A stretch of 64,000 bases of DNA from Pollutimonas harenae (GTDB lineage Bacteria > Pseudomonadota > Gammaproteobacteria > Burkholderiales > Burkholderiaceae_B), in assembly GCF_004153685.1 (NCBI RefSeq), contig NZ_SDQD01000001.1:186001-250000 (forward strand), given 5' to 3'. Each line of letters opens with the position of its first letter. The stretch's first letter is position 1. Of this stretch, positions 47,805-56,516 are shown in pieces. Under the pieces are notes generated by a model that saw only the letters and a list, made by a program, of their open reading frames with translations, ran no database searches and was not told where the DNA came from. Made by a program: the position numbers and the translations under genes.

Positions 47805-48472
47805 ACGCCGTAGCAGCTTCGATATTGCGCCACCGCATCGCGATACTCTGCCAATGCAGCATCGCCATCGAGCATGGCCATGATGTCGGTTAGCGACGCA
47901 ATACTGACCACCGGAATGCCGTAGGTTTTGGCGACGTCTTGTACCGCCGAATGCGCCGACAAGGCGTCGTCGGCGCCTGCGCGCTCCATGCGGTCGAGTG
48001 CAATCAGCACTGCAGCGGGTTCGGCGCCTGCCTGACGAATAATGTCGACCGACTCTCGCACCGAGGTCCCGGCCGTGATGACATCATCGATGATGACGAC
48101 CTTGCCCTGCAGAGGCGCACCTACCAGCACACCACCTTCGCCATGGTCCTTGGCTTCTTTTCGGTTGAACGCAAAAGGCACATCACTATCGGCAAGTGAC
48201 GGATGCTGCGCCAGCGCCGCCGCAGTGGTGGCCGCCAAAGGGATTCCTTTATAGGCGGGGCCGAACAGCATATTGAACTCGACACCTGAATCGACCAGCG
48301 CTTGCGCATAGAATTGCGCCAGACGCCCCACCGAGCGGCCCGTATTGAACAAGCCCGCATTAAAGAAGTACGGACTCATACGGCCCGATTTGACCTTGAA
48401 ACTACCAAAGCGCAAAACGCCCTGGTCCAGGGAAAAACGCACAAATTCCGCGCGATTGGAAGTGTCAGCCAT
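47801..48472 (-). CDS. pyrE: Orotate phosphoribosyltransferase
   Basis: Converts orotate and PRPP to OMP in pyrimidine synthesis. 223 aa, near the usual 213. The PRPP-binding motif [13 protein letters not shown] is near residue 118, and [16 protein letters not shown] and [13 protein letters not shown] (flexible catalytic loop with Lys/His) are present. The ATG at 48472 is AT-rich upstream; no separate operator is evident. Confidence 0.96.
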   Translation of the reverse strand: MADTSNRAEFVRFSLDQGVLRFGSFKVKSGRMSPYFFNAGLFNTGRSVGRLAQFYAQALVDSGVEFNMLFGPAYKGIPLAATTAAALAQHPSLADSDVPFAFNRKEAKDHGEGGVLVGAPLQGKVVIIDDVITAGTSVRESVDIIRQAGAEPAAVLIALDRMERAGADDALSAHSAVQDVAKTYGIPVVSIASLTDIMAMLDGDAALAEYRDAVAQYRSCYGV

Positions 48473-48701
48473 AATTCAAACAAATGAGGAAAAGCAATAT
48501 TATCGATCAGAAACGCTGAAACAAGAGCAGAAGCGTGAGCACAACGCCACACTTGCTTCTTATTTCGATACTTATTGCACGTATTACATTAAACTTTGCG
48601 GCGAGACCCAAATACTTTCCTCCAGAGCTTCCTGGCGCCAAGGTATAGGCTCGCAGCATTTTGCCATTTCGTTTTTTACCCTACTTTTTTTGGGGAATAC
48701 C

Positions 48702-49103
48702 ATGAATGACTCTTGCACTACCTGGGCTCCACGAATACTCAGTATTTTGCGTATTGTGGCGGGCTACTGCCTGCTATGGCACGGAACCAGCAAGTATTTT
48801 GGCTTTCCTGGCAATGCCATAGACGGATTGCAAATATTCTCAATGATGGGCATAGCAGGGCTCATTGAGCTTATCGCCGGCGTACTGCTCATCATAGGTT
48901 TGTTCACCCGTGGTGCTGCTTTCATCGCTTCTGGCTTTACCGCTGCCGCATACTTCATTGGCCATGTGGCCACCAACGGCATGCTATTGTTTCCTCCCAT
49001 GAACGGCGGTGAAGCCGCCGTGCTGTTCTGCTTCGTATTCCTGTATATTTTTGCGGCCGGCCCCGGCCCCTGGAGCATCGACGCAGCCCGTAGCAAGTCC
49101 TAG
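48702..49103 (+). CDS. DoxX-family membrane protein
   Basis: 133 aa with four hydrophobic segments. The ATG at 48702 gives MNDSCTTWAPRILSILRIVAGYCLLWHGTSKYFGFPG, the typical DoxX opening; the frame upstream to 48345 is open by chance through the divergent pyrE. AGLIELIAGVLLIIGLFTRGAAFIASGFTAAAYF is the family core. DoxX-like proteins are linked to quinone or thiosulfate redox chemistry and stress resistance; a specific role is not assignable. Confidence 0.85.
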   Translation: MNDSCTTWAPRILSILRIVAGYCLLWHGTSKYFGFPGNAIDGLQIFSMMGIAGLIELIAGVLLIIGLFTRGAAFIASGFTAAAYFIGHVATNGMLLFPPMNGGEAAVLFCFVFLYIFAAGPGPWSIDAARSKS

Positions 49104-49117
49104 CCTGACCTTGAGCG

Positions 49118-49146
49118 GCAAGCAGCCTCCAGCCAAGGCTGTTTGC
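49118..49146 (+). terminator. Hairpin downstream of doxX-like gene
   Basis: GCAAGCAGCCT (49118-49128) pairs along its full 11 bases with AGGCTGTTTGC (49136-49146), with one G-T pair and a 7-nt loop. It begins 14 bases after the stop codon. No T-tract follows, so termination efficiency would be low without a factor. Confidence 0.5.
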
Positions 49147-49215
49147 ACGCTCGCATGGTGACCACAATTCAGGTTACAGTCGTGGCTTCTATAGCCATTC
49201 CGGATATGCCGCGCC

Positions 49216-49998
49216 ATGCTTCGTGTTATTTCAGCAAATCTGAACGGTATCCGCTCAGCCGTTCGTAAAGGATTCCTCGACTGGGTTCCCCAGCAGAATG
49301 CCGACTTTATCTGCATGCAGGAATTGAAAGCGCAAGCCGACAACATGAGCGCAGACATGCTGAATCCAGAAGGTTATTACGGCTATTTCCACTACGCCGA
49401 GAAAAAGGGCTATAGCGGTGTGGGACTCTATGCACGCCAACAGCCGCTGCAGGTCATCCAGGGACTGGGCGTACCCGAGATCGATGCCGAGGGTCGCTAT
49501 CTGGAGCTCGTCTACGACAAGCTATCCGTCATTTCGGTTTATCTACCCTCAGGTTCCAGTGGAGATCACCGGCAGACCGCCAAATTTATGTTCATGGAAC
49601 ATTTTTTCAAGCATCTGAGCGAACTGGCGTTATGCGGCAGGCAGGTCATACTATGCGGCGACTGGAACATCGCACACAAAGAAATCGACCTGAAGAACTG
49701 GAAGGGTAACCTTAAAAACAGCGGCTTCCTGCCCGAAGAGCGCGCCTGGCTAACCCGTGTGTTTGATGAAATAGGCTGGGTCGACGTCTATCGCAGCCTA
49801 TACCCCGATGCCACCGGTGATGCCTACACCTGGTGGAGCAATCGCGGACAAGCCTGGGCCAAGAACGTGGGATGGCGTATTGACTACCAAATCGCTACCC
49901 CACAATTGGCGGCCACCGCAAAAACGGCTTCCATTTACAAGGAAGAGCGCTTCAGCGATCACGCGCCGCTGACCATCGACTACGACTGGACAGCCTAG
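49216..49998 (+). CDS. xthA: Exodeoxyribonuclease III (AP endonuclease)
   Basis: 260 aa Mg-dependent nuclease of base-excision repair, cutting DNA at abasic sites. Motifs SANLNGIRSAVRKGF, MQELKAQ (metal-binding Glu), LCGDWNIAHKEIDL (catalytic Asp/Asn), WRIDYQIATP and FSDHAPLTIDYD (final Asp-His pair) are intact. It functions in the same pathway as the ung and mutY products elsewhere in this window. It converges on the TRIC-type gene with a 4-base overlap. Confidence 0.95.
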   Translation: MLRVISANLNGIRSAVRKGFLDWVPQQNADFICMQELKAQADNMSADMLNPEGYYGYFHYAEKKGYSGVGLYARQQPLQVIQGLGVPEIDAEGRYLELVYDKLSVISVYLPSGSSGDHRQTAKFMFMEHFFKHLSELALCGRQVILCGDWNIAHKEIDLKNWKGNLKNSGFLPEERAWLTRVFDEIGWVDVYRSLYPDATGDAYTWWSNRGQAWAKNVGWRIDYQIATPQLAATAKTASIYKEERFSDHAPLTIDYDWTA

Positions 49999-50624
49999 CG
50001 CCATTCGTCACGGTAAACGAATTTAGGCATCTGCCAGTTGTAATGCAAGGCCAACATCCGGAAGGCCAGCCCCACAGCCATCGAACCGATCATGGACAGG
50101 TTCAGGTTCAGCCCCAGGTGCTGCGCCCCCAGAAACAGGGCGCCGGTTACCACCGACACACTGGCGTATAGTTCTTTGCGCAGCAAAAGCGGGATATCGT
50201 TGCACAAAATATCGCGTAGCATGCCGCCAGCACATCCGGTGACCATGCCACTGATCAGCACTACGGTAATGGGCAGTTGCATGCCCGACGCAATCTGGCA
50301 GCCGATCACGGTAAACACGACCAGACCCAAGGCGTCGAGCCACAGGAAAATACTGCGCAAACGCCGCATGATGGGCGCCACCAGTGCTGTCAGCAGTGCC
50401 GCACCCGCGGTAATCCACAGATACTCCGGATGACGTACCCAGGTAACGGGATAGTGCCCCAACACCACATCACGCAAAGTTCCACCACCCAGTGCCGTCA
50501 CGCAGGCAATGATGGAGACTCCCACCCAATCCATATCCCGCCGGCCAGCAGCCAGCGCCGCCGTCATGGCCTCTGCAGTAATCGCGATCACATAAAGCAC
50601 CAGCAACATGTCAGGGTTTCCCAT
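49995..50624 (-). CDS. TRIC-type/YicG family membrane protein
   Basis: 209 aa with six or seven hydrophobic segments forming two related halves: ALAAGRRDMDWVGVSIIACVTALGGGTLRDVVLGHYPV and SGMVTGCAGGMLRDILCNDIPLLLRKELYA, each with the GGGxxRD-type motif of prokaryotic TRIC cation channels (formerly UPF0126). It may be a monovalent cation channel or a glycine-linked transporter as suggested for some homologues. The first ATG (50624) lies inside the 3' end of ampG; an ATG at 50609 just after the ampG stop is an alternative. Confidence 0.88.
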   Translation of the reverse strand: MGNPDMLLVLYVIAITAEAMTAALAAGRRDMDWVGVSIIACVTALGGGTLRDVVLGHYPVTWVRHPEYLWITAGAALLTALVAPIMRRLRSIFLWLDALGLVVFTVIGCQIASGMQLPITVVLISGMVTGCAGGMLRDILCNDIPLLLRKELYASVSVVTGALFLGAQHLGLNLNLSMIGSMAVGLAFRMLALHYNWQMPKFVYRDEWR

Positions 50625-51843
50625 CCAGGCCGTCGATTTCGGATTTGCGCAAGTACAACAGGATCAGACCGGGCAAGGCAATAAGCACCGTAACGACAAA
50701 AAAACCGGACCAACCCATGGACTCTACCAAAGGAGGTGTCAGCGGCCCGGCAAGATAAGTACGCCCCACTGCCGATAATGCTGACAATAAGGCAAACTGC
50801 GTGGCCGAGAACTCCTGTTTGCACAATGCCATCAGCAAGGCCACGAAGGCCGCCGTGCCCAGACCTCCGCAGAGGTTTTCAACGGCAACCACCAGCGCCA
50901 TTGAATACAGATGCGGCGGTGTAACGGCCAGCACCCAGTAGCCGAAATTGGAGGTGGCCTGCAGCAAGCCAAACAGCATCAGTGAACGGTACAGCCCCAG
51001 GCGCGCCATAATGGAGCCGCCCGCCAGCGCCCCGACTATGGTGGCCGCCAGTCCAAACACCTTGTTGATGGTGCCCACCTCCGACACACTGAAGCCAGCA
51101 CCACGCAACAGGAAAGTCGTTGACAAGGCGCCGGCAAAGGCATCGCCCAGTTTGTACAAAATAATGAGTAGCAGAATCGTCAGGGCACCACGCCGCTTGA
51201 AGAATTCAAGCAGAGGTTCGACCACGGCCAAAGCCAAGGTACGGGGCGGCCGTGTCACCACTTCGGGTTCGGGCGCCAGGGTTGTGGCAACCGCGCATAT
51301 CGCCATGAAGCCCCCCATGAGGAAATACATATTCCCCCAGCCTAACCACTGGTCTGCCAGAATCAACGCCAACCCACCCGACACAATCATGGCCAGGCGA
51401 TAGCCCAGCACCTTGATCGCCGCACCGGCGGCACGTTCTTCTTTACGCAGGACATCGGTGCTGTAGGCATCAAAGGCGATATCTTGCGTGGCTGACAAAA
51501 AAGCCACCAGGACAGCCAGTGCAGCCATCAGGCCCAGGTTGTTTCCCGGAGAAAACAAACCCATGCTGGCAATCGATGCAGCCAGCAGCAGCTGGGTAAG
51601 AAAAATCCAGCCCCGGCGACGCCCCAGCAATGGTGGCGCATAACGATCTACCAAGGGCGCCCAAAAAAACTTGAGTGTATAAGCCGTACCGATCAGCGTC
51701 AGGAAACCAATATTCTGCAGCGATACATTATCGACTGTGGCCCACGCCTGCAACGTTCCGCTGGTCAGGGCGAGCGGCAGACCGCTTGCAAAACCCAGCA
51801 CCAGCAGGGGCAATACACGCGGGCTGGCATAAACATGGGCCAT
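50611..51843 (-). CDS. ampG: AmpG-family muropeptide permease
   Basis: 410 aa MFS-type permease that imports anhydro-muropeptides for cell-wall recycling. It has about 12 helices; the N-terminus VLPLLVLGFASGLPLALTSGTLQAWATVDNVSLQNIGFL and LKFFWAPLVDRYAPPLLGRRRGWI are AmpG-typical, as is FLSATQDIAFDAYSTDVL. It lacks the two extra C-terminal helices of long AmpG forms. It is 12 bases downstream of metW, but the two processes are unrelated. Confidence 0.92.
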   Translation of the reverse strand: MAHVYASPRVLPLLVLGFASGLPLALTSGTLQAWATVDNVSLQNIGFLTLIGTAYTLKFFWAPLVDRYAPPLLGRRRGWIFLTQLLLAASIASMGLFSPGNNLGLMAALAVLVAFLSATQDIAFDAYSTDVLRKEERAAGAAIKVLGYRLAMIVSGGLALILADQWLGWGNMYFLMGGFMAICAVATTLAPEPEVVTRPPRTLALAVVEPLLEFFKRRGALTILLLIILYKLGDAFAGALSTTFLLRGAGFSVSEVGTINKVFGLAATIVGALAGGSIMARLGLYRSLMLFGLLQATSNFGYWVLAVTPPHLYSMALVVAVENLCGGLGTAAFVALLMALCKQEFSATQFALLSALSAVGRTYLAGPLTPPLVESMGWSGFFVVTVLIALPGLILLYLRKSEIDGLDGKP

Positions 51844-51855
51844 GGAGCTGATTAT

Positions 51856-52479
51856 TTAACCTTTGTACGATTGGGGGGATTCGAAGCGATACACCGCCAG
51901 AGTGCTGCGCCAACTGGGCAAAAGTTTAACTTCTTTATTGCCGTTGAAGGTAGCCAGATGGGTAATGCGCAGTTTGTGGGCTTGAGCCAGGCCCTCAAAG
52001 TCTTTCAGTGTGCACAAATGAATATTGGGCGTATTGAACCACTGATAAGGCATTTCACCTGTAACCGGCATGCGCCCCCGCAAAATGGACCAGCCATGAG
52101 GCCAATATCCGAAATTGGGAAAAGACACGATCCCGTAGCGCGCCACACGTGCCATTTCGCGCAGGATGTGCTCGGTATGATGCATGGACTGCAATGTGCG
52201 CGACAGCACTACCGTATCGAATTGCTGATCGTCGAACAAGGCCAGGCCCTGCTCCAGATTTTGCTGAATCACCCTGACTCCACGGCGCACTGCGGCGATC
52301 ATCTGCTGGTCATCCAGCTCGACGCCTGCGCCCACCACATTCTTGTTGTTTTGCAAGTACGCCAGCAAAGTGCCATCAGCACACCCGAGGTCGAGGACTC
52401 TGCTGCCTGGCTCTATCCAGCTGGCGATACGCTTCAGGTCGGCCCGCACATGGCGGGGTGCTACAGCGGCCTGACTCAT
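51856..52479 (-). CDS. metW: Methionine biosynthesis protein MetW
   Basis: 207 aa class I methyltransferase-fold protein. The SAM-site motif [16 protein letters not shown] is near residue 30, followed by VGAGVELD and [40 protein letters not shown]. It partners MetX in many proteobacteria and is needed for, or stimulates, homoserine acylation. The start overlaps the metX stop (ATGA, 52476-52479), showing coupling. Confidence 0.95.
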   Translation of the reverse strand: MSQAAVAPRHVRADLKRIASWIEPGSRVLDLGCADGTLLAYLQNNKNVVGAGVELDDQQMIAAVRRGVRVIQQNLEQGLALFDDQQFDTVVLSRTLQSMHHTEHILREMARVARYGIVSFPNFGYWPHGWSILRGRMPVTGEMPYQWFNTPNIHLCTLKDFEGLAQAHKLRITHLATFNGNKEVKLLPSWRSTLAVYRFESPQSYKG

Positions 52480-53732
52480 GCCAGCACCCCCGTAGTTTTT
52501 GTACGCTCACCCAGACCCAGCTGTGCGGCAATCCGATCATAGTAGCCCTGAACCACCGAATGGTAACGGGCGTCATCCAGCAAGAAAGCGTCGTGTCCGT
52601 GTGGTGCATTGATTTCTGCATAAGTGACGGGTACCCGATTCTTGAGTAACGCGCGCACTATTTCATGCGAGCGCTCCGGTGGAAAGCGCCAGTCGGTGCT
52701 AAACGACACCAGCAGGAAACCCGCCTTGACCGCTTCCAGGGCACGAGCCAGGTCCCCCCCAAAATTGCGTGAAGGGTCGAAATAGTCCAGCGCACGCGTA
52801 ATCAGCAAATAAGTATTGGCATCAAAGTAAGTCGAGAACTTTTCGCCCTGATAACGTAAGTAGGACTCGACCTCGAACTCTACGTCGTAGCCGTAATGAA
52901 ACTCGCCATTGTCGGCAGGCGCACGCTGGGTCCGTCCAAACTTGACCGCCATGTCGTCATCCGACAAATAAGTAATGTGACCCACCATACGCGCCACCGA
53001 CAGCCCTTGCCGGGGTACCGTATTGTGGGCGTAATAATCACCACCGTTGAAATCAGGATCACTGATGATGGATCGTCGCGCCACCTCGTTGAAGCCGATA
53101 TTCTGGGCGGACAACCTTGGTGTGCTGGCAATCACAATACAGTGCTCCACACGCTCCGGGCAGGTGATGGCCCAGCTAAGGGCCTGCATGCCGCCCAATG
53201 AGCCGCCCATGACCGCCGCAAATTTATCTATATTGAAATAATCGGCCAGGCGTGCCTGAGCGCGTACCCAATCTTCGACGGTGAGCATGGGAAACGCGGC
53301 TCCCCACGGCTTGCCTGTATCCGGATTGATGCTGGCTGGCCCTGTGGACCCAAAACATGAACCGATATTGTTCACGCCAATCACAAAGAAACGCTCGGTA
53401 TCCACTGCCTTGCCGGGCCCAACCATGTTGTCCCACCAACCTACGTCTTTAGGGTTTTCGGCTGCTACACCCGCCACATGATGCGAAGCGTTGAGTGCAT
53501 GGCAAACCAGAACGGCATTGTTGCGCTGCTCGTTAAGCGTGCCATAGGTTTCCACCGCCAGTTCATAACTGGGCAACACCTGTCCGCTGGTGAGGGCAAG
53601 CGGCTCGTCGAATGAGATAAAGCGGGGGGCAACAACACCTACCGAGCCAGCAGGAATGGCGACAGGCGCCGTGACGGATGCTGTGGAATCAGGGAGGGTT
53701 GAAGAAGAATCGGGTACGGTAAGTTCGGCCAT
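52476..53732 (-). CDS. metX: Homoserine O-acyltransferase MetX
   Basis: Acylates homoserine, the first committed step to methionine. 418 aa, longer than the usual ~380 because of an N-terminal extension rich in Ser/Thr/Ala/Val. The alpha/beta-hydrolase nucleophile [14 protein letters not shown] (Ser near residue 182), [16 protein letters not shown]-type oxyanion region and the late His in [14 protein letters not shown] are present. Whether acetyl- or succinyl-CoA is used cannot be judged by eye. A SAM-II riboswitch lies directly upstream and ends on the ribosome-binding site. Confidence 0.95.
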   Translation of the reverse strand: MAELTVPDSSSTLPDSTASVTAPVAIPAGSVGVVAPRFISFDEPLALTSGQVLPSYELAVETYGTLNEQRNNAVLVCHALNASHHVAGVAAENPKDVGWWDNMVGPGKAVDTERFFVIGVNNIGSCFGSTGPASINPDTGKPWGAAFPMLTVEDWVRAQARLADYFNIDKFAAVMGGSLGGMQALSWAITCPERVEHCIVIASTPRLSAQNIGFNEVARRSIISDPDFNGGDYYAHNTVPRQGLSVARMVGHITYLSDDDMAVKFGRTQRAPADNGEFHYGYDVEFEVESYLRYQGEKFSTYFDANTYLLITRALDYFDPSRNFGGDLARALEAVKAGFLLVSFSTDWRFPPERSHEIVRALLKNRVPVTYAEINAPHGHDAFLLDDARYHSVVQGYYDRIAAQLGLGERTKTTGVLA

Positions 53733-53735
53733 ATG

Positions 53736-53792
53736 GACCTCTTTAGCTGGATTTATGAGGCGCCCGCAAGCAGATCAAGCAAATCGGCGCGT
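53736..53792 (-). ncRNA. SAM-II riboswitch in metX leader
   Basis: On the minus strand the 57-nt element directly before metX fits the SAM-II (metA/SAM-alpha) aptamer order: stem strand GCGCC (53790-53786), then GATTTG, CTTGATCTGCTTGC, the paired strand GGCGC (53764-53760), then ATAAATCCAGCTAAAGAGG. The SAM-II signatures GATTT, CTTGC, TAAAT and GCTAAA occur in the correct order and spacing. The final AAGAGG (53743-53738) is the metX Shine-Dalgarno site, 5 bases from the ATG, consistent with SAM sequestering it in the pseudoknot. SAM-II is best known from alphaproteobacteria but reported more widely. Confidence 0.88.
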
Positions 53793-53909
53793 GTTAAGCC
53801 TGGATTTTAACACCCCCGACCTACCGGGTGTTCGGGACACCTGCAACTGGCAAAAAAGGGCAGTCAATTTATCCAGTCTGGTTTTACGATAATGATAATA
53901 TTAGATACG

Positions 53910-53925
53910 TTTATTACATAATAAA
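53910..53925. promoter_or_regulatory. AT-rich dyad upstream of the luxR-type HTH gene
   Basis: TTTATTA-CA-TAATAAA (53910-53925) is a 7-bp perfect dyad in a markedly AT-rich stretch (about 53880-53960) between the metX leader and the small HTH gene. It could be an operator or promoter element. AT-rich DNA makes such dyads easily, so the call is weak. Confidence 0.3.
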
Positions 53926-53979
53926 TACATTAGTAACGTTATATATTAAATTCAATTTGCACGGAATCCGAAAATCAAC

Positions 53980-54294
53980 ATGAAACCGCTAACCGAAAGG
54001 GAGCTCACCTGCTTGCGCTGGGCCGCCGTTGGCAAGACCAGCTGGGAAATGGGCGCCATCCTGGGCCTTACCGAAAGAACAGTCAATTTCCATGTGCACA
54101 ACGCTTGTCGCAAGTTAGGCGTACATGGCCGGCAAGCCGCCATTACCACAGCCCTAAGGTCAGGCTTGCTGCCTCTGCTCAGCGAGCCGTCTCCAGCCCC
54201 TGCAAAAACTGATCTGCCTGATGCCCTGGAAATGCTTCCGGCGCAGCCATCACCAGTCCCTCGACCAGCGCCTCGCCCGTCAACCAAACCCTAG
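53980..54294 (+). CDS. LuxR-type HTH-only regulator
   Basis: 104 aa. Residues 1-62 are a LuxR-family DNA-binding domain (LTERELTCLRWAAVGKTSWEMGAILGLTERTVNFHVHNACRKLGV), close to those of autoinducer-type LuxR proteins, but no ligand-binding domain precedes it. The last ~40 residues are Pro/Ala/Ser-rich (SEPSPAPAKTDLPD) and lie antisense to the 3' end of the next gene for 116 bases, so the tail is probably a read-through extension. It could be a remnant of a larger LuxR gene or a working small regulator. Confidence 0.75.
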   Translation: MKPLTERELTCLRWAAVGKTSWEMGAILGLTERTVNFHVHNACRKLGVHGRQAAITTALRSGLLPLLSEPSPAPAKTDLPDALEMLPAQPSPVPRPAPRPSTKP

Positions 54295-54694
54295 CCTGCA
54301 AGCGTATATTGCCCTGCGGCCCTTGGCCGTCAATGAAAAACACTTCACCCAGTGCGGGTAACACGTCAGGCTCGGCAAGCCCCATATTACGGTAGAGCGA
54401 GCGCATGACTGCCGTCGCAAACTCATGACGCAAGGCTTCGTCCTGACGGACATCAGGCGGCAAGGCAGCATAAGCGACGGTAAACAGCGTGTCGTCAACC
54501 GTGGCACTGGTCAGCCCAAACTCAATCTCGTGTCCCGAAAACTGCAGTTCCCGGGATTGACTGATGGGCTTATCGGGGAAAAACGCCATCACGGCACCAT
54601 CGGCCACTGACACTTGGCGCCAGTTATAGTCGGGGGAACAGGCCGCCAAAAGCAGCAACACCAGGAAGATCGAAGCAACACGTCTCAAGGCCAT
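54179..54694 (-). CDS. DcrB-like lipoprotein
   Basis: 171 aa with a lipoprotein signal: FLVLLLLAACSPD gives a lipobox LAAC with the acylated Cys at residue 19. The rest resembles short DcrB/PsbP-like envelope proteins: FFPDKPISQSRELQFSGHEIEFGLTSATVDDTLFTVAYAAL. Function is unknown. It is divergent from gshA (49-bp gap) and overlaps the HTH gene antisense by 116 bases. Confidence 0.78.
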   Translation of the reverse strand: MALRRVASIFLVLLLLAACSPDYNWRQVSVADGAVMAFFPDKPISQSRELQFSGHEIEFGLTSATVDDTLFTVAYAALPPDVRQDEALRHEFATAVMRSLYRNMGLAEPDVLPALGEVFFIDGQGPQGNIRLQARVWLTGEALVEGLVMAAPEAFPGHQADQFLQGLETAR

Positions 54695-54743
54695 ACCTCA
54701 GGTAAAATCGCCAGCTATAAAACCACTTTAAAGATTTTCTGCA

Positions 54744-56312
54744 ATGACTTCCAGCCACCCACGCCTCGCCCTGCTCGGTCAACACTCATCTGTGCTGCAG
54801 GGCGTGTTGCGCGGTATCGAAAAAGAAGGCCTGCGAGTCGACGAGCACGGCAAGCTGGCGCAAACACCTCATCCGAAGACCCTGGGCTCGGCACTGACGA
54901 ATCCACGTATTACCACCGATTATTCGGAAGCATTGCTGGAACTCATTACAGGCACCCACAATTCTACCGAAAGCCTGATGGCTGAGCTCGAGCAAACGCA
55001 CCGCTTCGTGGCACAGAGCCTTGAAGGCGAGCTAATCTGGAATCAATCCATCCCGGCCACACTGCCACCTGAGGCCGATATCCCCATCGCCTGGTACGGC
55101 ACTTCGAACAGCGGCTTGCTGAAGCATGTTTATCGCCGCGGCCTGGCCGAACGATACGGCAAGGCCATGCAATGCATTGCAGGCGTACATTACAACTTCT
55201 CGGTACCGGAACAATTATGGGAATTGCTGGAAATCGAGGGCGCATCAGCCAAACAACGACGTTCTAAAGGCTATCTGGCCCAGATACGCAACTTCACGCG
55301 CTACTCGTGGCTGCTGATGTATCTGTTTGGCGCCTCGCCCGCCATGGCTAAAGACTTTATTCCAGACGCCGACCAGTACCTGCAAGCGTTCGACGCTACT
55401 ACCCTGTATCTACCTTACGCTACCAGTCTGCGCATGAGCGATCTAGGCTACCAGAGCAACAAGGCGCAGTCAGAGCTGCAGCTTTGCTATAACGATCTGG
55501 AAACCTTTCTGACCCGTATGCACGCAGCCGTGACCACGCCATGGCCTGAATATGAAGCCATAGGCACACACCGCAACGGCGAGTGGATACAACTCAACAC
55601 CAACATCATTCAAATCGAAAACGAGTACTACTCCAATATTCGGCCCAAACGTACTACTGGCCGCGGCGAGCGGCCCGCTACCGCCTTGGCTGAGCGCGGA
55701 GTTCAATACATCGAAGTGCGCTGCCTCGATATCGACCCGGTATCGCCGGTAGGTATTTTGCCCGAAACAAGTCGATTCATGGATGCCTTCCTGCTGTTCT
55801 GTGCCATTGAGCCCAGCCCCTCTTTTGCCAACAATGGCTACTGCACCGACAGCCACGACAACTTTGGCTCTGTGGTCAAAGAAGGCCGCAAACCCGGCCT
55901 GACCCTGGTACAAGAAGGTCGGCCCATATCGTTGGCAGACTGGGGGGTTGAACTCATCGAGCGCATCACGCCCTATGCCAGGCTACTGGATCAAGCCCTT
56001 GATAGCGGCGAGCGCCACACACAGGCGGTGCTGGCACAACAAGCCAAGCTGACCGACAGCGCCCTGACGCCATCAGCGCTCCTGCTCGCCAACATGCGCG
56101 ACCAAGGCCTAAGCCTGCACGAATACACGTTGCAGCAAAGCCTGCAACACCGCGAGACGCTACGCGCTCAACCACTAAGCAACGACGAACAGCATGCATA
56201 CGAGCAAATGGCTCAAGCATCGTTTGCCGAACAAAAGCATCTTGAAGAAGCCGATACCGAAGACTTTGACAGCTATGTTGCACGCTTTCATGCCGCGCTA
56301 AAAGACAATTAA
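54744..56312 (+). CDS. gshA: Glutamate-cysteine ligase
   Basis: First enzyme of glutathione synthesis. 522 aa, the length of the proteobacterial (E. coli-type) family. Conserved stretches include LRGIEKEGLRVDEHGKLAQTPHP-type opening, ITTDYSEALLELIT, AMQCIAGVHYNFSVPE, YLFGASPAMAKDF, QIENEYYSNIRPKR and YIEVRCLDIDPVSPVGI. The gene is monocistronic, followed by the manganese riboswitch of mntP. gshB is not in the window. Confidence 0.96.
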   Translation: MTSSHPRLALLGQHSSVLQGVLRGIEKEGLRVDEHGKLAQTPHPKTLGSALTNPRITTDYSEALLELITGTHNSTESLMAELEQTHRFVAQSLEGELIWNQSIPATLPPEADIPIAWYGTSNSGLLKHVYRRGLAERYGKAMQCIAGVHYNFSVPEQLWELLEIEGASAKQRRSKGYLAQIRNFTRYSWLLMYLFGASPAMAKDFIPDADQYLQAFDATTLYLPYATSLRMSDLGYQSNKAQSELQLCYNDLETFLTRMHAAVTTPWPEYEAIGTHRNGEWIQLNTNIIQIENEYYSNIRPKRTTGRGERPATALAERGVQYIEVRCLDIDPVSPVGILPETSRFMDAFLLFCAIEPSPSFANNGYCTDSHDNFGSVVKEGRKPGLTLVQEGRPISLADWGVELIERITPYARLLDQALDSGERHTQAVLAQQAKLTDSALTPSALLLANMRDQGLSLHEYTLQQSLQHRETLRAQPLSNDEQHAYEQMAQASFAEQKHLEEADTEDFDSYVARFHAALKDN

Positions 56313-56344
56313 GGCCTCCTGCACGGCCTAAGGTACAATTGCGC

Positions 56345-56456
56345 CTTCTCTTTGGGGAGTAGCCTGCTTCCGCCTCACGCGAAAGGGTTGCGTCAACATA
56401 CTTGGCCACTGGCCATGGCGTAACCGGCCGCAAGGCATGGCGAGACCATAGATACT
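56345..56456 (+). ncRNA. yybP-ykoY manganese riboswitch upstream of mntP
   Basis: The leader contains the conserved yybP-ykoY elements in order: GGGGAGTAGC (about 56354-56363), CATACTTGGC (about 56396-56405) and GCGAGACC (about 56440-56447), with a closing stem CTTTGG/CCATAG. These form the Mn2+-binding cross-helix core of this RNA family. A TACAAT that could be the -10 element is at 56334-56339, placing the transcript start at the riboswitch edge. It precedes a manganese exporter gene, the known role of this family in proteobacteria. Confidence 0.93.
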
Positions 56457-56466
56457 TGCATGCGTC

Positions 56467-56502
56467 ACCGGGCCGCGTGCGGGTGTCCATGCGTCGCCCG
56501 GT
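56467..56502 (+). promoter_or_regulatory. Expression-platform hairpin in mntP leader
   Basis: ACCGGGC (56467-56473) pairs with GCCCGGT (56496-56502) between the manganese aptamer and the ATG at 56517. It lies next to the weak ribosome-binding region (GGAA at 56504-56507), so it could hide or expose it depending on aptamer folding. No T-tract follows, which favours translational control. Confidence 0.5.
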
Positions 56503-56516
56503 CGGAATTTCCACAC

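Noticed and set aside
56460-56516. Upstream in-frame ATG extending MntP by 19 residues
   Set aside because: It falls in the structured leader after the riboswitch; the family N-terminus starts at 56517.
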